Shown here in pieces: positions 54,438 to 64,000 of a stretch of DNA of 64,000 nucleotides. This DNA comes from Catonia carolina. Its lineage: Eukaryota; Arthropoda; Insecta; Hemiptera; Achilidae. A model generated the notes under the pieces. It saw only the letters and a list, made by a program, of their open reading frames with translations, was not told where the DNA came from and searched no databases. The position numbers and the translations under genes are program-made. Position 1 is the first letter of the stretch. The number at the start of each line of letters is the position of its first letter. The stretch is from the NCBI GenBank assembly GCA_035578175.1, contig JAQMRL010000014.1, positions 14,583,774-14,647,773 on the forward strand, in the 5' to 3' direction.

Positions 54438-54722
54438 TCAAAAATACACCAATTGAATATTCCCAAAAAAAAAACACAAAAATAAACGAAAATGCAAATA
54501 CTAATGAATATAAATACAATTTTTCACTAACGGACACGCCGCCACACGAACAACGAATATTTAAATAGTATTTATCTATTCCGATACGGACAATGACAAA
54601 TACGTCTACTCTCTACGACTGCCAATTTACTAATCCAATTTTCTTGTTTATTTCTAATGTTAGGTTATATTGTTCATTATTTGCATTGGCAATTGAAAGT
54701 CGTGTGAGTGTTTCACACCAGA

Positions 54723-55029
54723 TTTTTTAAAAATCTTTGTTCCCTAGGCATTTCAGATACTTGAAGTCCTCTGGCTACCATTTGCATAACTTAGGTTATC
54801 CTTGCAGAAAAAATTATTTAGGTTCTATTGTAATAAAATGATGATTCCAGGTCCAAGCAAAACAGTAACTCAGATTGCTTTCTATCAACTAATGGTACAA
54901 AACTAAAAAATAATTTTTAATATCTTAATACATACCCATGGCTTTCACTGTCCGCATAAACAAAAATTGTAAAATTAACTGAATTTTATAACATGTGAAT
55001 TTAAAAAAGTTTAATTTACTTATGTAACC
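54723..55029. other. Unassigned intron stretch
   Basis: No exon or recognised repeat. Confidence 0.45.
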
Positions 55030-55412
55030 ATAAAAGGCAGGTGGAGTGTTAAATTATTTGCACTCAATCTGTTAGTTCCAGGGCTACAAAAAATAGTTTT
55101 TTTTCTTATCTCATAGTCAGCCAATTATTATTATGACTGAAGTATTTAAGAACAGAAGAGGTAGAGTTATAAAAGACACTAGTCACAGTTATCTCCTCTA
55201 ATAGTAATGATTTTCTTTATACAGTCAGACCATGTGGTGAATGAAGTTGTCATTTAAAGGGTGGAAAGTATATGCCTTTCGGAGGGCTTGGCATGCTGAC
55301 AAGCATATTTTTCCACTCATTAAGGAAGGTAATGGTAAACTACATCTTTCCTTGTTTTACTTAATAAAGCCTCTAGAGGTTCAAACCAGCCTGATCACCT
55401 AAACAACGTACA
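55030..55412 (+). mobile_element. SINE3 retroposon
   Basis: It starts near ACCATAAAAGGCAGGTGGAG, has GTCAGACCATGTGGTGAATG and GCTTGGCATGCTGACAAGCA, and ends CACCTAAACAACGTACAC. Target duplication was not resolved. Confidence 0.8.
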
Positions 55413-55556
55413 CATTTTTTAATGTTTCTGTGTTTATTTTTTTACCATTTGTATTTTTCAACAATTTGTTAAACTTTTGGGTTTGAATTTGTTTATTTTT
55501 ATACCACATCAATTTAAATCTACCGTAACAGGCAGGTGGAGTGTTAAATTATTTAC

Positions 55557-56264
55557 GGTGCTACTATAGTACGTGGCCTACCACATTATTTTTAGTGAAA
55601 TTTGTATTTCTTAATGTGGTAGCACTGTCCACCAGCACTTTTGGCGCGTAAATATTCATTTATTTTACAGGTTATGTGAGCTACATAAGGTAATGTGACT
55701 GTTAGGTTTTAAAAAATATTCACATATTTTACAGGTTATGTGATTAGGTTACCTGCATTCAACGGTTAACCATCAGTGAAATTATATAAATCCACAAACA
55801 GGAGCCAATACACAAACAATTGAATGATCTTGGTTGGATGCAATAGTAAACATTCTTAAACAAAAAAGAGGGGTTCCAAAAGAATTATTTCATTCGCACG
55901 TCGACCATATATCATGGAAAATATGAGAAAAGTAGAACCTGATTTGTTTGTTGCTTTCTCAATGACATTCACAGTGTGTACTGTGTGCAGACTGACTAAA
56001 AATAACTGGGTGAATCCTTATTGTATTATTATATTATAGTATTATTTGTTATAGTAAATTTTTGTATGTAATATTATCATAATAATTAAATAAGTATATT
56101 ATTATAATTATCGTATAGGCCATAATTTGTCCCTTTTTCTCAATATCGTATAACCTGTATATGTGAATATTTACGCGCCTAAAGTGCTAGTGGACAGTGC
56201 TACCACATCAAGAAATAGTTGTGCACTAAACATAACGCGGTAGGCCACGTACCATAGTAGCACC
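55557..56264. mobile_element. hAT-like MITE with long inverted repeats
   Basis: The 8-bp duplication TTATTTAC is at 55549-55556 and 56265-56272. The ends GGTGCTACTATAGTACGTGG and the inverse of GGTGCTACTATGGTACGTGG begin an inverted repeat that runs about 140 bp with small gaps (TGTGGTAGCACTGTCCACCA and its inverse). The middle is AT-rich and non-coding. The 8-bp duplication suits hAT; a P-like origin is possible. Confidence 0.87.
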
Positions 56265-56390
56265 TTATTTACACTCAATATGCTAATTCCAGGGCTACAA
56301 AAATAGTTCTTTTTCTTATCATATGGTCAACCAATTATATGACTGAATCATCTAAAAACAGAAGAGGTAGTCACTCTTATCTCCTTTGAT

Positions 56391-56709
56391 TTTTTTTTCC
56401 TAATTTGTGTACGTTGCAATCTGTTCAATTTAGAACAATAAGCAACCCCATGACCCAATGAGATGAGGATGATGTGTATGACGTGTAAATGAGGTGTAGT
56501 CTTGTACAGACCCAGGCCGACCATTCCTGAGAGAGTATGGTTAATTGAACCCCAACCATCAAAGTACACCGGTAACCACTGTCTAGTATTCAAATCCGTA
56601 TAAAAGTAACTACCTTTACTAGGATTTGAACCAGGAACCTTCGTCTCCGAAAATCAGCTGTTAAACAGCTGATTTTGGCGACGACTTTACAAAGCACACA
56701 TTAGCACAG
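56391..56709 (-). mobile_element. SINE1, tRNA-derived, nested
   Basis: Target duplication ATCTCCTTTGAT is at 56379-56390 and 56710-56721. The T run at the left is the inverse of the A tail. Box B is seen as GGATTTGAACC near 56622. The 5' end has lost the box A context and gained AAAGCACACATTAGCAC. Confidence 0.87.
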
Positions 56710-56908
56710 ATCTCCTTTGATAGTAATGAATTTCATTATACAGCCAGAACTTTTTGTGAATGAAGTGAAGTCGTCATTTGTAGGGTAAAAAGTAGATGCT
56801 TTTTAGTGGGCTTGACATGCTGATAAGCATATTTTCCCACTCAATGAGGAAGGCATGGTAAACCACATCACTTCTTGTTTTACTTAGTAAAACCTCTGGA
56901 GGTTCAAA

Positions 56909-57374
56909 CCAGGCTTTCGGCTGATGACCTAACAAAATTAGGTGTAAAATCTTTAGTTAATGATAAAATAAAATGGTGTAAAAATCGAAAATTATCTAGA
57001 GCTGGAGGCGCCATATTACTCAGGAAGCTTTCCAAAAATGAAAGAATTTTTGGAATCGGTTGAGTAGTTTCTGAGATGTTTTTAAATAATTTTATAATAT
57101 TAACTATACATAAAAAATATTAAAGATTCATTATACTAGAGCCAGGCTTTCGGCTGATGACCTTACAAAATTAGGTGTAAAATCTTTAGTTAACGACAAA
57201 ATAAAATGGTGTAAAAATCGAAAATTATCTAGAGCTGGAGGCGCCATGTTACTCAGGAAGCTTTCCAAAAGTGAAAGAATTTTTGGAATCGGTTGAGTAG
57301 TTTCGGAGATGCTTTAATAATTTTATAATATTAATTACAAATAAAAAGTATTTAAGGTTAATTCTACTAGAGAA
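56909..57374. repeat. 233-bp tandem duplication next to a cyclase exon
   Basis: Units 56909-57141 and 57142-57374 share CAGGCTTTCGGCTGATGACC, GGTGTAAAATCTTTAGTTAA, ATTATCTAGAGCTGGAGGCG and GGAATCGGTTGAGTAGTTTC with few differences. The unit includes the SINE3 tail and unrelated sequence. It ends 16 bp before the exon at 57391. Confidence 0.92.
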
Positions 57375-57390
57375 GCGAAGGTATATTTAC

Positions 57391-57568
57391 CCTATAGGTG
57401 GAGGTGAGGGTAATTCTTTGTTGAACCCTTGCTTTCCGAGTAACCAAAACGTCTGCATTTTTCCTTTACCCTTTATATCTGTTTCACCACGATATTCCAA
57501 CTGATAACCACTGGCCGCATCCAACTTCTCTTTTGTAGCCGCTGAAATATGGATCCTCCATGCTGAAC
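57391..57568 (-). CDS. Gyc32E: Receptor guanylate cyclase, exon with end of the catalytic domain
   Basis: The acceptor GTGGGCAG precedes GTTCAGCATGG and the donor is ATAGG then GTAAAT. Completed by the last G of exon 60032, it encodes GSAWRIHISAATKEKLDAAS, then YRGETDIKGKGKMQTFWLLG and KQGFNKELPSPPPIG. The ELRG-type (here EYRGETDIKGKG) and FWLLGK blocks are the closing part of animal guanylate cyclase catalytic domains, which make cGMP from GTP. It ends in phase 2, which fits the next exon at 48914. Confidence 0.93.
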
Positions 57569-57599
57569 CTGCCCACAAAATATCACTTTTACTGACAAA

Positions 57600-58205
57600 T
57601 TTATTTATTACCTATCTATAGATAGTGACTCATGATAATGGCTTTTGTGTATGGATGGGCTGCGAGGAAGGGAAGAGAAATCTGACAGTACTGCCAACCT
57701 CAACAGTGAGACACTATATTTTTCTACCGTCCAATTTCATCATTAGTTAACCACATGTCGCTTGTAAGTTAATGTACTTCGTTGTGACCGACACATTTTC
57801 CACTTAAACTTAATTTCCTTTAACATTTTTTGTAATGTATAAAGTTTCCAACTAAAATTTTGCATTTTTCTTTCAAAACTGGTAATAGCTTTTCACATGT
57901 CGGCATCTCTTTCTTATTGATATAACCGTTTCCTTTTTTTACCAGGTGTCAAAAAATTGAAGAATTATCGTGTTTAACTTCCTTCTTTATATTTGAAATT
58001 GTGGAACGAGAAACAACACAGTAGTTAGCCGAGTGGCTAACAAAAGCCATGAGCGAGTGCTCATGGCTTTTGTTAGGAGGCACGGAAAGGTACTTTTGTT
58101 TAACTTCAACTTCACAGCATTTTATTACATTGCATATTAGATTTCGTTCAGCACAGTGAACAGTTCAGCCGCATTTTCAAGAAACTGTCATTTCTGTTTA
58201 CGGTA
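57600..58205 (-). repeat. Family D repeat, second copy
   Basis: This is the inverse of 19085-19715, with shared blocks at both ends (AAATCTAATATGC, GCTGTGAAGTTGAAG, GACACCTGGTAAAAAAAGGA, GTCTCACTGTTGAG). A new 18-bp hairpin, GCTAACAAAAGCCATGAGC and its inverse, lies at 58037-58076. The HTH-like frame is destroyed. Confidence 0.62.
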
Positions 58206-58218
58206 ACAGTTACATATA

Positions 58219-59425
58219 CAGTCGATTCCGGATAATTGGTCCACTGGTTAATTGGGGCAGCCGGTGTTTTGGGACAGTTCTTTAATGAACAAAAACAGAA
58301 AGGGATTTTATATTGATAAGTACTCTGTTTATTCGGTCCATAATGCCGCTTATTGGAGCCAATCTGATGTACGTACAATATTTGTTTTATTAAAACCATT
58401 ACAGGCCAGCGGCGAACCACACGTGGTTCTAAACAGCAAAATAATATAATGGGAAGGGTAGAGGTAGTAAAATAAACATTTTGACAGATAAACAACAGTA
58501 ATCACATATCAGTCATAACAGAGATGTTATTTACAGTACAATGTGCAGGCTACATAATCGTCATTGCACAAATTTCAGTGAGTCATATCCACTAGTTTTG
58601 CCCAACCTTACAAGCTGTAAAGTCCTTGCAACTTATGGTTAGTTGTCACTTGTCTATGTACATAGAACGTTTATACTTCCATGCTTCTCATCAGTTTTTG
58701 TGATTTCACAAAACTTGTACTGTAACACACTATTTTTCGAGTCTGGTTGTTTTGTTATCTGCAGGCATACTTTTATTTTTTTTTTATTCCCATTTGTTTC
58801 ACACATTTTGTTGTTATTTTTATGCGTAGGCTTACAGTACAGTACCTACTATCAACATCTTTGTGAGTTAAATGCCGCGTAACGATATGACTGTGTGAAC
58901 AAATAAAGATATAATATTAAAGATATAAAGATATAAGATATAAGATAAGGTAAAAACGTATCCACCTTACTTAAGCCAACGTAAACTATCGGAACTAACT
59001 GATGTACTGAAAATTAAAATAGCTTGTATCATGCTCCGAGGAAAGAAAATATGCAAGAAAATATGAGTGGGCATTAAAAGATCGTGGAACATCTCAGAAA
59101 AGAAAACGCGAAGGAAGGATCCACTTGTTGAGAAGCGTTGAATGCATGGTTCACCATTGTAACTTCGCAAGGTGTTAGTGTCAATGGTCCAATGCTTAAA
59201 ACCAAGGCAAAAGGTTTTGCCTAAAAGTTAATCATTGTTACCCTGTTATTTGTTTAGTGCGTATATGGATAGAACTTGCATGTAAAATTTATGTATGTGA
59301 TAATTTTAATAAAATACAGTACTATTGTATACGCCACGATTTATGAATTTGTGTATTAGGGCCAGCTATTTGATTGGGGCAAAATGTTCCGGTCCCGATG
59401 TGCCCCAATTATCCGGAATTGACTG
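58219..59425. mobile_element. pogo/Tigger-like element with TA target site
   Basis: CAGTCGATTCCGGATAATTG and the inverse CAATTATCCGGAATTGACTG are the ends, with TA at 58217-58218 and 59426-59427. Related internal copies of the end (GGTCCACTGGTTAATTGGGG) follow. Length 1.2 kb, no intact transposase; a basic stretch near 59090-59125 may be relic coding sequence. Confidence 0.85.
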
Positions 59426-59544
59426 TATTTGTGCAGTTAACCTACAAAAAGTTCAGCGATGTACTGTATGGTCTCTAAGTATAGTTTATGTTGTGGTGAT
59501 AAGTATGTCATTTATCATAAATACATTACTTCAATAATTATGTT

Positions 59545-59990
59545 TGCTGTACCTCAGCTCTGAGGTACAATGAAACCAGTCGCGAAGATTCAACCAAAAA
59601 ATTATTTTTCTTCCCACGTCTCTCTTCCCCTGAATTTTGCCTTGTAATATCAAGCGAAGCATTTCATATCTTGGTCTACTCATAATGTAACCCAGATATT
59701 CCATTTTCATTTTTTGGGCTGGCCCATTGGCATAGTGGTTAGCGCAACTGGCTTCTATGTCGTGGTCCTGGGTTCGATTCCTGATCAGGTCTGGCACTTT
59801 TTCATCTATCCTCTTTCTCACGTACTGCATTAGCAGCAATTGCAATATAGGCGTAAAAAAAATTTCTGTTTTTGGATGGTATAAACAAGTTCCTTTTCTG
59901 TTCCCATTCTCTGCAAGACTGTCTCATTGGGTACTTTATCTGTCCAGGGTATATTTAGTATGCTCCTGTAGAACCAAAGCTCTATTCTTC
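59545..59990 (-). pseudogene. RTE-like LINE C-terminal fragment, split by a SINE2
   Basis: Before the SINE2 (higher coordinates) one frame gives IELWFYRSILNIPWTDKVPN, then ETVLQRMGTEKELVYTIQKQ; after it the text continues MEYLGYIMSRPRYEMLRLIL, QGKIQGKRDVGRKI and LRDWF. This is the classic tail of RTE/BovB-type LINEs, from a different subfamily than the copies at 62253 and 63452. It lies in a cyclase intron. Confidence 0.87.
59719..59866 (+). mobile_element. SINE2 variant, tRNA-derived
   Basis: GGCTGGCCCATTGGCATAGT carries box A-like sequence and GGTTCGATTCC box B. It ends CTGCATTAGCAGCAATTGCA, AATATAGGCG and an A run. The tail differs from the main type by a deletion. It splits the LINE reading frame. 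Confidence 0.85.
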
Positions 59991-60005
59991 TATGATGATA
60001 CATCA

Positions 60006-60161
<156 letters not shown>

Positions 60162-60409
60162 TCAATCTCTACAGTTTGAGGTAATCCTAATGGATAAAAA
60201 GTTGATAAGATCACTTTATAACTTCTTCTACCAGAATGCACTACAATATCTTCTTCATAAGTAAAACATATAGAGTATTTAAAAATTCTCTTATGAAAAA
60301 TATTCTCTCATATTATCTGAACTACGAAATCGTAATTTTAAAGACTTTTTTTACCTGGTTACCAAACTACAACCTGCTTCCCTAATATTGTAAATATACA
60401 TAGAACGCC

Positions 60410-60793
60410 AATGCTTAGGTTATCAGCTGAAAGGTTGGTTTGAAACTCTAGAGGCTTTAGTAAGTAAAACGATGAGTGCGGTGGTTTACAATTGTCTTCC
60501 TCACTGAGTTGAAAGAGTATGCTTATCAGCATGCCAGGCCCTCTGAAAACACCCACTTTCCACTGTGCAAATGACACCTTCACTTCATTCACCACAGAGT
60601 CTGGCTGTATAGTGAAATTCATTAGTCTCAGAGGAAATAACTCTGACTAGTGTCTTTTACACCTCTACCTCTTCTGTTCTTAAATAGTTCAGTCATATAA
60701 TTGGCAGACTATGTGATAAGAAACAGAACTATTTTTGTAGCCCTGGAACCAGCAGATCGGGTGCAATTAATTTAACACTCCACCTGCCCGATT
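60410..60793 (-). mobile_element. SINE3 retroposon, near full-length
   Basis: In its own sense it starts CTGCCCAATCGGGCAGGTGG and ends CTTTCAGCTGATAACCTAAG. All constant blocks are present (CAGACTCTGTGGTGAATGAA, GGCATGCTGATAAGCATACT). The AAC tail is short. Confidence 0.83.
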
Positions 60794-60799
60794 GGGCAG

Positions 60800-61175
60800 A
60801 TAGAACACCGTAAAGGGTAAAACTGGATCACAGAATGATAAATTCTTTAAATCTATGAGCTCATATAATAATATTTCAATTTTGGAAAACCTACTGTTTT
60901 TAAAAAGAGATAAAATAAATTGACACACCATGGAAACAAATAGCATGGGAAACAAATTTGGATATTTTTAATTTTTAAGATTTTTTATCACATGTTCCCC
61001 ACACTTATTGCAATTTCAAACCATGGTTAAACAATATTTAAAAATAATCAGGCAATTTTTTTGGCAGCCATTTTTCATTGGCAGCCATTTTTCATTGGCA
61101 GCATAGCCCATTTTTGGTGGAAAATACATTGTACGGAAAATCATGTTTATCCTTTATTTTTTAAGCTATCAATAT
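60800..61175. other. Unassigned intron stretch
   Basis: No exon. A tandem repetition of GGCAGCCATTTTTCATT occurs at about 61062-61100. Confidence 0.45.
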
Positions 61176-61177
61176 GA

Positions 61178-61499
61178 TTTTTTTATAATCCATATTGTGT
61201 GTACATTGCAATCTGTTCAATTCAGAACAATAAGCAACCTTACGGTACAATGAGATGATATGTACTCGTACTACATGTAAATGAAGTGTAGTCTTGTACA
61301 GGCCCAGGCCGACAATTCCTGAGATAGTATGGTTAATAGAACCCCAACCATCAAAAAACACCAGTTACCACTGTCAAGTATTTAAATTTATATAAAAGTA
61401 ACTACCTTTACAAGGATTTGAACCAGGAACCTTCGTCTCTGAAAATTAGCTGTTAAACAGTTGACTAGAGGCAACGACCTCTTGACCAACCCGGTAGGT
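61178..61499 (-). mobile_element. SINE1, tRNA-derived, diverged
   Basis: The body is the inverse of the copies at 41099 and 43269 (TGTACATTGCAATCTGTTCA, GGCCCAGGCCGACAATTCCT, AAGTAACTACCTTTACAAGG). Box A appears as CTTGACCAACCCGG on this strand. Ends are approximate. Confidence 0.83.
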
Positions 61500-61501
61500 G
61501 T

Positions 61502-61888
61502 TTAAAGATTCTGGCCTTAATATGCATTTTAGGGCAAAAGCATAGCCTATATAATTTACTTATAGAAAATTAAAACACCTTAGCTTGATATCTTCTTTTT
61601 TTGATTTAATGTCTGACTGTTCTGCAATTACTGCTAATGCAGATGGTGAGAAGGATGATAAATGAGTGATGAAAAAATGCCAGACCTGACTGGGAATCGA
61701 ACCCAGGACCCCGGTGTAGAAGCCAGTCGCGCTAACCACTACGCCACGAGGCAGCCTTAATGTCAATTAGTATAGTCCAACTGAGGTTAATTTTCATTTA
61801 GCATCATCCACTCATAATTAAACATATGATTTGTTTTTCATTAATTTACATTGGTAAGAGGAAGTTGTGTGAGTGTTTCATGCTAGAT
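61502..61888 (+). repeat. Family A repeat fragment split by a SINE2
   Basis: AGATTCTGGCCTTAATATGC at the left, and ACTGAGGTTAATTTTCATTT to TTGGTAAGAGGAAGTTGTGT then GTGTTTCATGCTAGA at the right. A SINE2 occupies about 61590-61757. Confidence 0.78.
61590..61757 (-). mobile_element. SINE2, tRNA-derived
   Basis: On the minus strand it reads GCCTCGTGGCGTAGTGGTTA (box A), GGTTCGATTCCC (box B), CTGCATTAGCAGTAATTGCA and AGTCAGACATTAAATC. The tRNA-like head is closer to the 59719 copy than to the 10307 copy, so at least two SINE2 subfamilies exist. Confidence 0.85.
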
Positions 61889-62129
61889 ATTTGTTAAAAG
61901 AATAACTAATCCGTTGTTAGATAGTACATTCATCCATTAAGTGAAGTTTTAAGCGGTTAAGAGAGTTTTAAAGCAATAAGACTGAGCCAGGAAAGTAGTG
62001 GAGTGGGAATGCGTGGGAACAGCGTTCCCACTCTGGTTTTTCCACAATTTAATAAAAAATAAATATATTTTTAAGCCAAGTTATTGTTGGGTTACTGACA
62101 GCTTACTGACTACAAACATTGACTTACAG

Positions 62130-62565
62130 ATTGGGAAAAAAATCTTAAAACACTATGTTTGGAGTGTAGCATTACATGGGAGTGAAACGTGGGTGATAGG
62201 GGATGTAGAAACAAAGAGGATAGAAGCTTTTAAAATGTAGTGTTATAGGAAATTGTTAAAGATTAGGTGGATGGACAAAATAAGTAATTTAGAGGTTCTC
62301 AGGCAAGTGAATGAAAAAAGAAGTATATGGAAGCATCTTACCAGAAGAAGGGATAGGCTAGTGAGGTATATCTTAAGACATCCAGTTATTGGTCTATCAA
62401 TAATAGAAGGTAATATTGAGATAGTGAATTGTAGGGGAAGGCAAAGGTTAGAATGTATAAAGCAAATTACAAAAGATGTAGGGTGTTACAGGTATGTAGA
62501 TATGAAACGACTTGCGCAAGATAGAACAGCTTGGAGAACTGCATCAAACCAGTCAAGAGACTGAT
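62130..62565 (+). pseudogene. RTE-like LINE C-terminal fragment, left arm
   Basis: HYVWSVALHGSETWVIGDVE, then a stop, then MLKIRWMDKISNLEVLRQVN, RRRDRLVRYILRHPVIGLSI and NCRGRQRLECIKQITKDVGC, ending DRTAWRTASNQSRD and TGA. It is the standard post-RT tail of RTE-like LINEs; upstream catalytic parts are missing. Confidence 0.88.
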
Positions 62566-63451
62566 GACAAAAAATAAAATTGTTGGGTATTGATTCACAC
62601 ATCTGTGAGAGAGACATGACAGTAGAATATCATAAAAATACAACTAAACTAAATTGTGCTTTTCATACAATATCACAAAAATATTTTTAGTGTTCCCATA
62701 CTGTAATAACAGGTGTTTCGTTAAGGATGCAACCCTGATTATAAGAAGATAGAAGTAATACATCGGTAAATTTTCTGTCCCCCAATCGGTATGTTGGCAA
62801 CAGTGTACTCAAGGCCAACTATCTAAGACAGTTAAAATGTTCCAGACAAGAATAAGTGTGGTGACAGCAGTTGTTTCGTTATATTGTATCAGCAATGGTT
62901 TTTCCAAGGAAGAACTTGGTGTTTTATTAAGGATGCAACCCTGATTATAAGAAGATAGAAGTAATACAATGTTTTCATTGCAATTTGCTATTCATTTGTA
63001 AAATAATAATTTAGATTAATAATTTGTAAAGTACGGAAAATAAAAATATGCCGTAGATTGTGGCTTTTAACATAGGGTTGCGTTCTTAATAAAACACCGG
63101 TTCTTCCTTGGAAAAAACCGTTGCTGACACAATATAACGAAACGACTGCTGTTACCACACTAATGCTTGACTGGAACATTTTAACTGTCTTACATAGTTG
63201 GCCTTGAGTACACTGTTGCCAACATACCGATTGGGGGACAGAAAATTTACCGATGTATTACTTCTATCTTCTTATAATCAGGGTTGCATCCTTAACGAAA
63301 CACCCGTTATTACAGTATGGGAACACTAAAAATATTTTTGTGATATTGTATGAAAAGCACAATTTAGTTTAGTTGTATTTTTATGATATTCTACTGTCAT
63401 GTCTCTCTCACAGATGTGTGAATCAATACCCAACAATTTTATTTTATGTCA

Positions 63452-63885
63452 TCAGTCTCTTGGCTGGTTTGATGCAGTTCTCCAAGCTGTTCTATCTTGC
63501 ACAAGTCGTTTCATATCTACATACCTGTAACACCCTACATCTTTTGTAATTTGCTTTATATATTCTAACCTTTGCCTTCCCCTACAATTCACTATCTCAA
63601 TATTACCTTCCATTATTGATAAACCAATAACTGGATGTCTTAAGATATACCCCACTAACCTATCCCTTTTTCTGGTAAGATGCTTCCATATACTTCTTTT
63701 TAAATTCACTCGCCTATGAACATCTAAATTACTTATTTTGTCCACCCACCTAATCTTTAACATTTTCCTATAACATTACATTTCAAAAGCTTTTATCCTC
63801 TTTGTTTCTACAGCCCCTATCACCCACGTTTCACTCCCGTGTAATGCTACACTCCAAACATAGTGTTGTAAGAATTTTTTCCCAA
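63452..63885 (-). pseudogene. RTE-like LINE C-terminal fragment, right arm
   Basis: Mirror copy of the left arm: HYVWSVALHGSETWVIGAVE, MLKIRWVDKISNLDVHRRVN, RKRDRLVGYILRHPVIGLSI, ending DRTAWRTASNQPRD. The stop after AFEM is in the same place in both arms, so it predates the inverted duplication. Confidence 0.88.
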
Positions 63886-64000
63886 TCTGTAATCTTATAA
63901 TCAGGGTTGCGTCCTTAATAAAACACCCGTTATTTACGATTACAGAAGTGAGACTGACCTGTATGCAGTCCAATTCGAAGACGTAATGGTGTAAAAGGCA

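Larger units (their letters stand above)
49626..54636 (-). mobile_element. Near-complete APE-type LINE with 16-bp target duplication and (TAA)n tail
   Basis: AATTTTCTTGTTTATT is at 49610-49625 and 54637-54652. On the minus strand the order is 5' UTR, ORF1, ORF2, 3' UTR (with GTGTATGTGATTATGTAGTA-type repeats) and a (TAA)n tail at 49621-49641. A TAA-repeat tail is known from the I clade; the clade is not fixed here because no RNase H domain is evident. Full length, with only one frameshift seen in ORF2, suggests a young copy. It lies in the last intron of the guanylate cyclase gene, same strand. Confidence 0.93.
49045..54722 (+). repeat. Family A repeat split by a 5-kb LINE
   Basis: The left part (49045-49625) lacks the first third and carries a short foreign block at about 49100-49160; the right part resumes at 54637 and ends GGCAATTGAAAGTCGTGTGA then GTGTTTCACACCAGA. 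Removing the LINE and one copy of its duplication gives an uninterrupted repeat. Confidence 0.87.
55525..56936 (+). mobile_element. SINE3 broken by a hAT-like MITE and a SINE1
   Basis: The pieces are 55525-55556, 56273-56390 and 56710-56936. They join in family order: GGCAGGTGGAGTGTTAAATT, then ACACTCAATATGCTAATTCC, then GTAATGAATTTCATTATACA and CTGATGACCTAACA. Both inserts carry their own target duplications. Confidence 0.87.
62126..63890. repeat. Long inverted repeat (about 0.8-kb arms) built of LINE tail plus a second repeat
   Basis: The arms run from about 62126 to 62943 and from about 63074 to 63890, with a 130-bp spacer. Both contain, in mirror order, the LINE tail and a segment with GCAACCCTGATTATAAG and CCCCCAATCGGTATGTTGGC. 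Identity is high by eye, with scattered differences and no large gap. Confidence 0.9.

Overview
The window looks like nuclear DNA from an arthropod, most likely an insect. It is AT-rich. Host genes are split by introns with GT-AG borders, and most of the sequence is transposable elements in layers (piggyBac, mariner, pogo-like and hAT-like elements, LINEs, tRNA-derived SINEs). I see no bacterial operons, CRISPR arrays, rRNA genes or free-standing tRNA genes. The species cannot be named from the sequence alone.

Three host genes are supported by exon phase and family motifs. (1) A probable first coding exon of an ABCD3/PMP70-like peroxisomal half-transporter lies on the minus strand at 15998-16113; its other exons are not visible, so positions 1-15997 are probably its TE-filled first intron. 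(2) A complete RanBP1 (Ran-binding protein 1) gene on the plus strand has six coding exons from 18112 to 37174, all phases agree, and it encodes 259 residues. (3) The 3' part of a receptor-type guanylate cyclase (Gyc32E-like) lies on the minus strand, with exons at 60124-60032, 57568-57391 and 48914-47927; its 5' part lies beyond 64000. ABCD3-like and RanBP1 are head to head about 2 kb apart.

The most abundant repeat, here called family A, is about 1 kb long with 16 or more copies. One end carries ACTTTCTCTTGCC, the other has its inverse GGCAAGAGAAAGT followed by a GTGTGA/TCACAC hairpin and CAGA, and a CA/CG microsatellite sits inside. The layout resembles a non-autonomous Helentron (DINE/HINE-like). 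In this annotation a family A copy is called plus when the hairpin end is on the right. Three short retroposon families also recur: SINE1 (about 320 bp, tRNA boxes A and B), SINE2 (about 180 bp, tRNA boxes and a constant 3' tail) and SINE3 (about 350-395 bp, (AAC)n tail, 5' end with GCCCATAACGGGC). Many copies have clear target-site duplications.

Larger elements are a 2.5 kb piggyBac with TTAA ends and one frameshift in a RanBP1 intron; a 5 kb near-complete APE-type LINE with a 16-bp duplication and a (TAA)n tail in the last cyclase intron; a mariner remnant rebuilt into a palindrome (22843-23795); a second mariner (41034-42643) broken by a SINE and a LINE; and RTE-like LINE tails arranged as inverted pairs at 9976-11630 and 62126-63890. 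Nested insertions give relative ages at several places. No pathway links the three host genes; the window is mainly a record of TE activity in introns and intergenic DNA.
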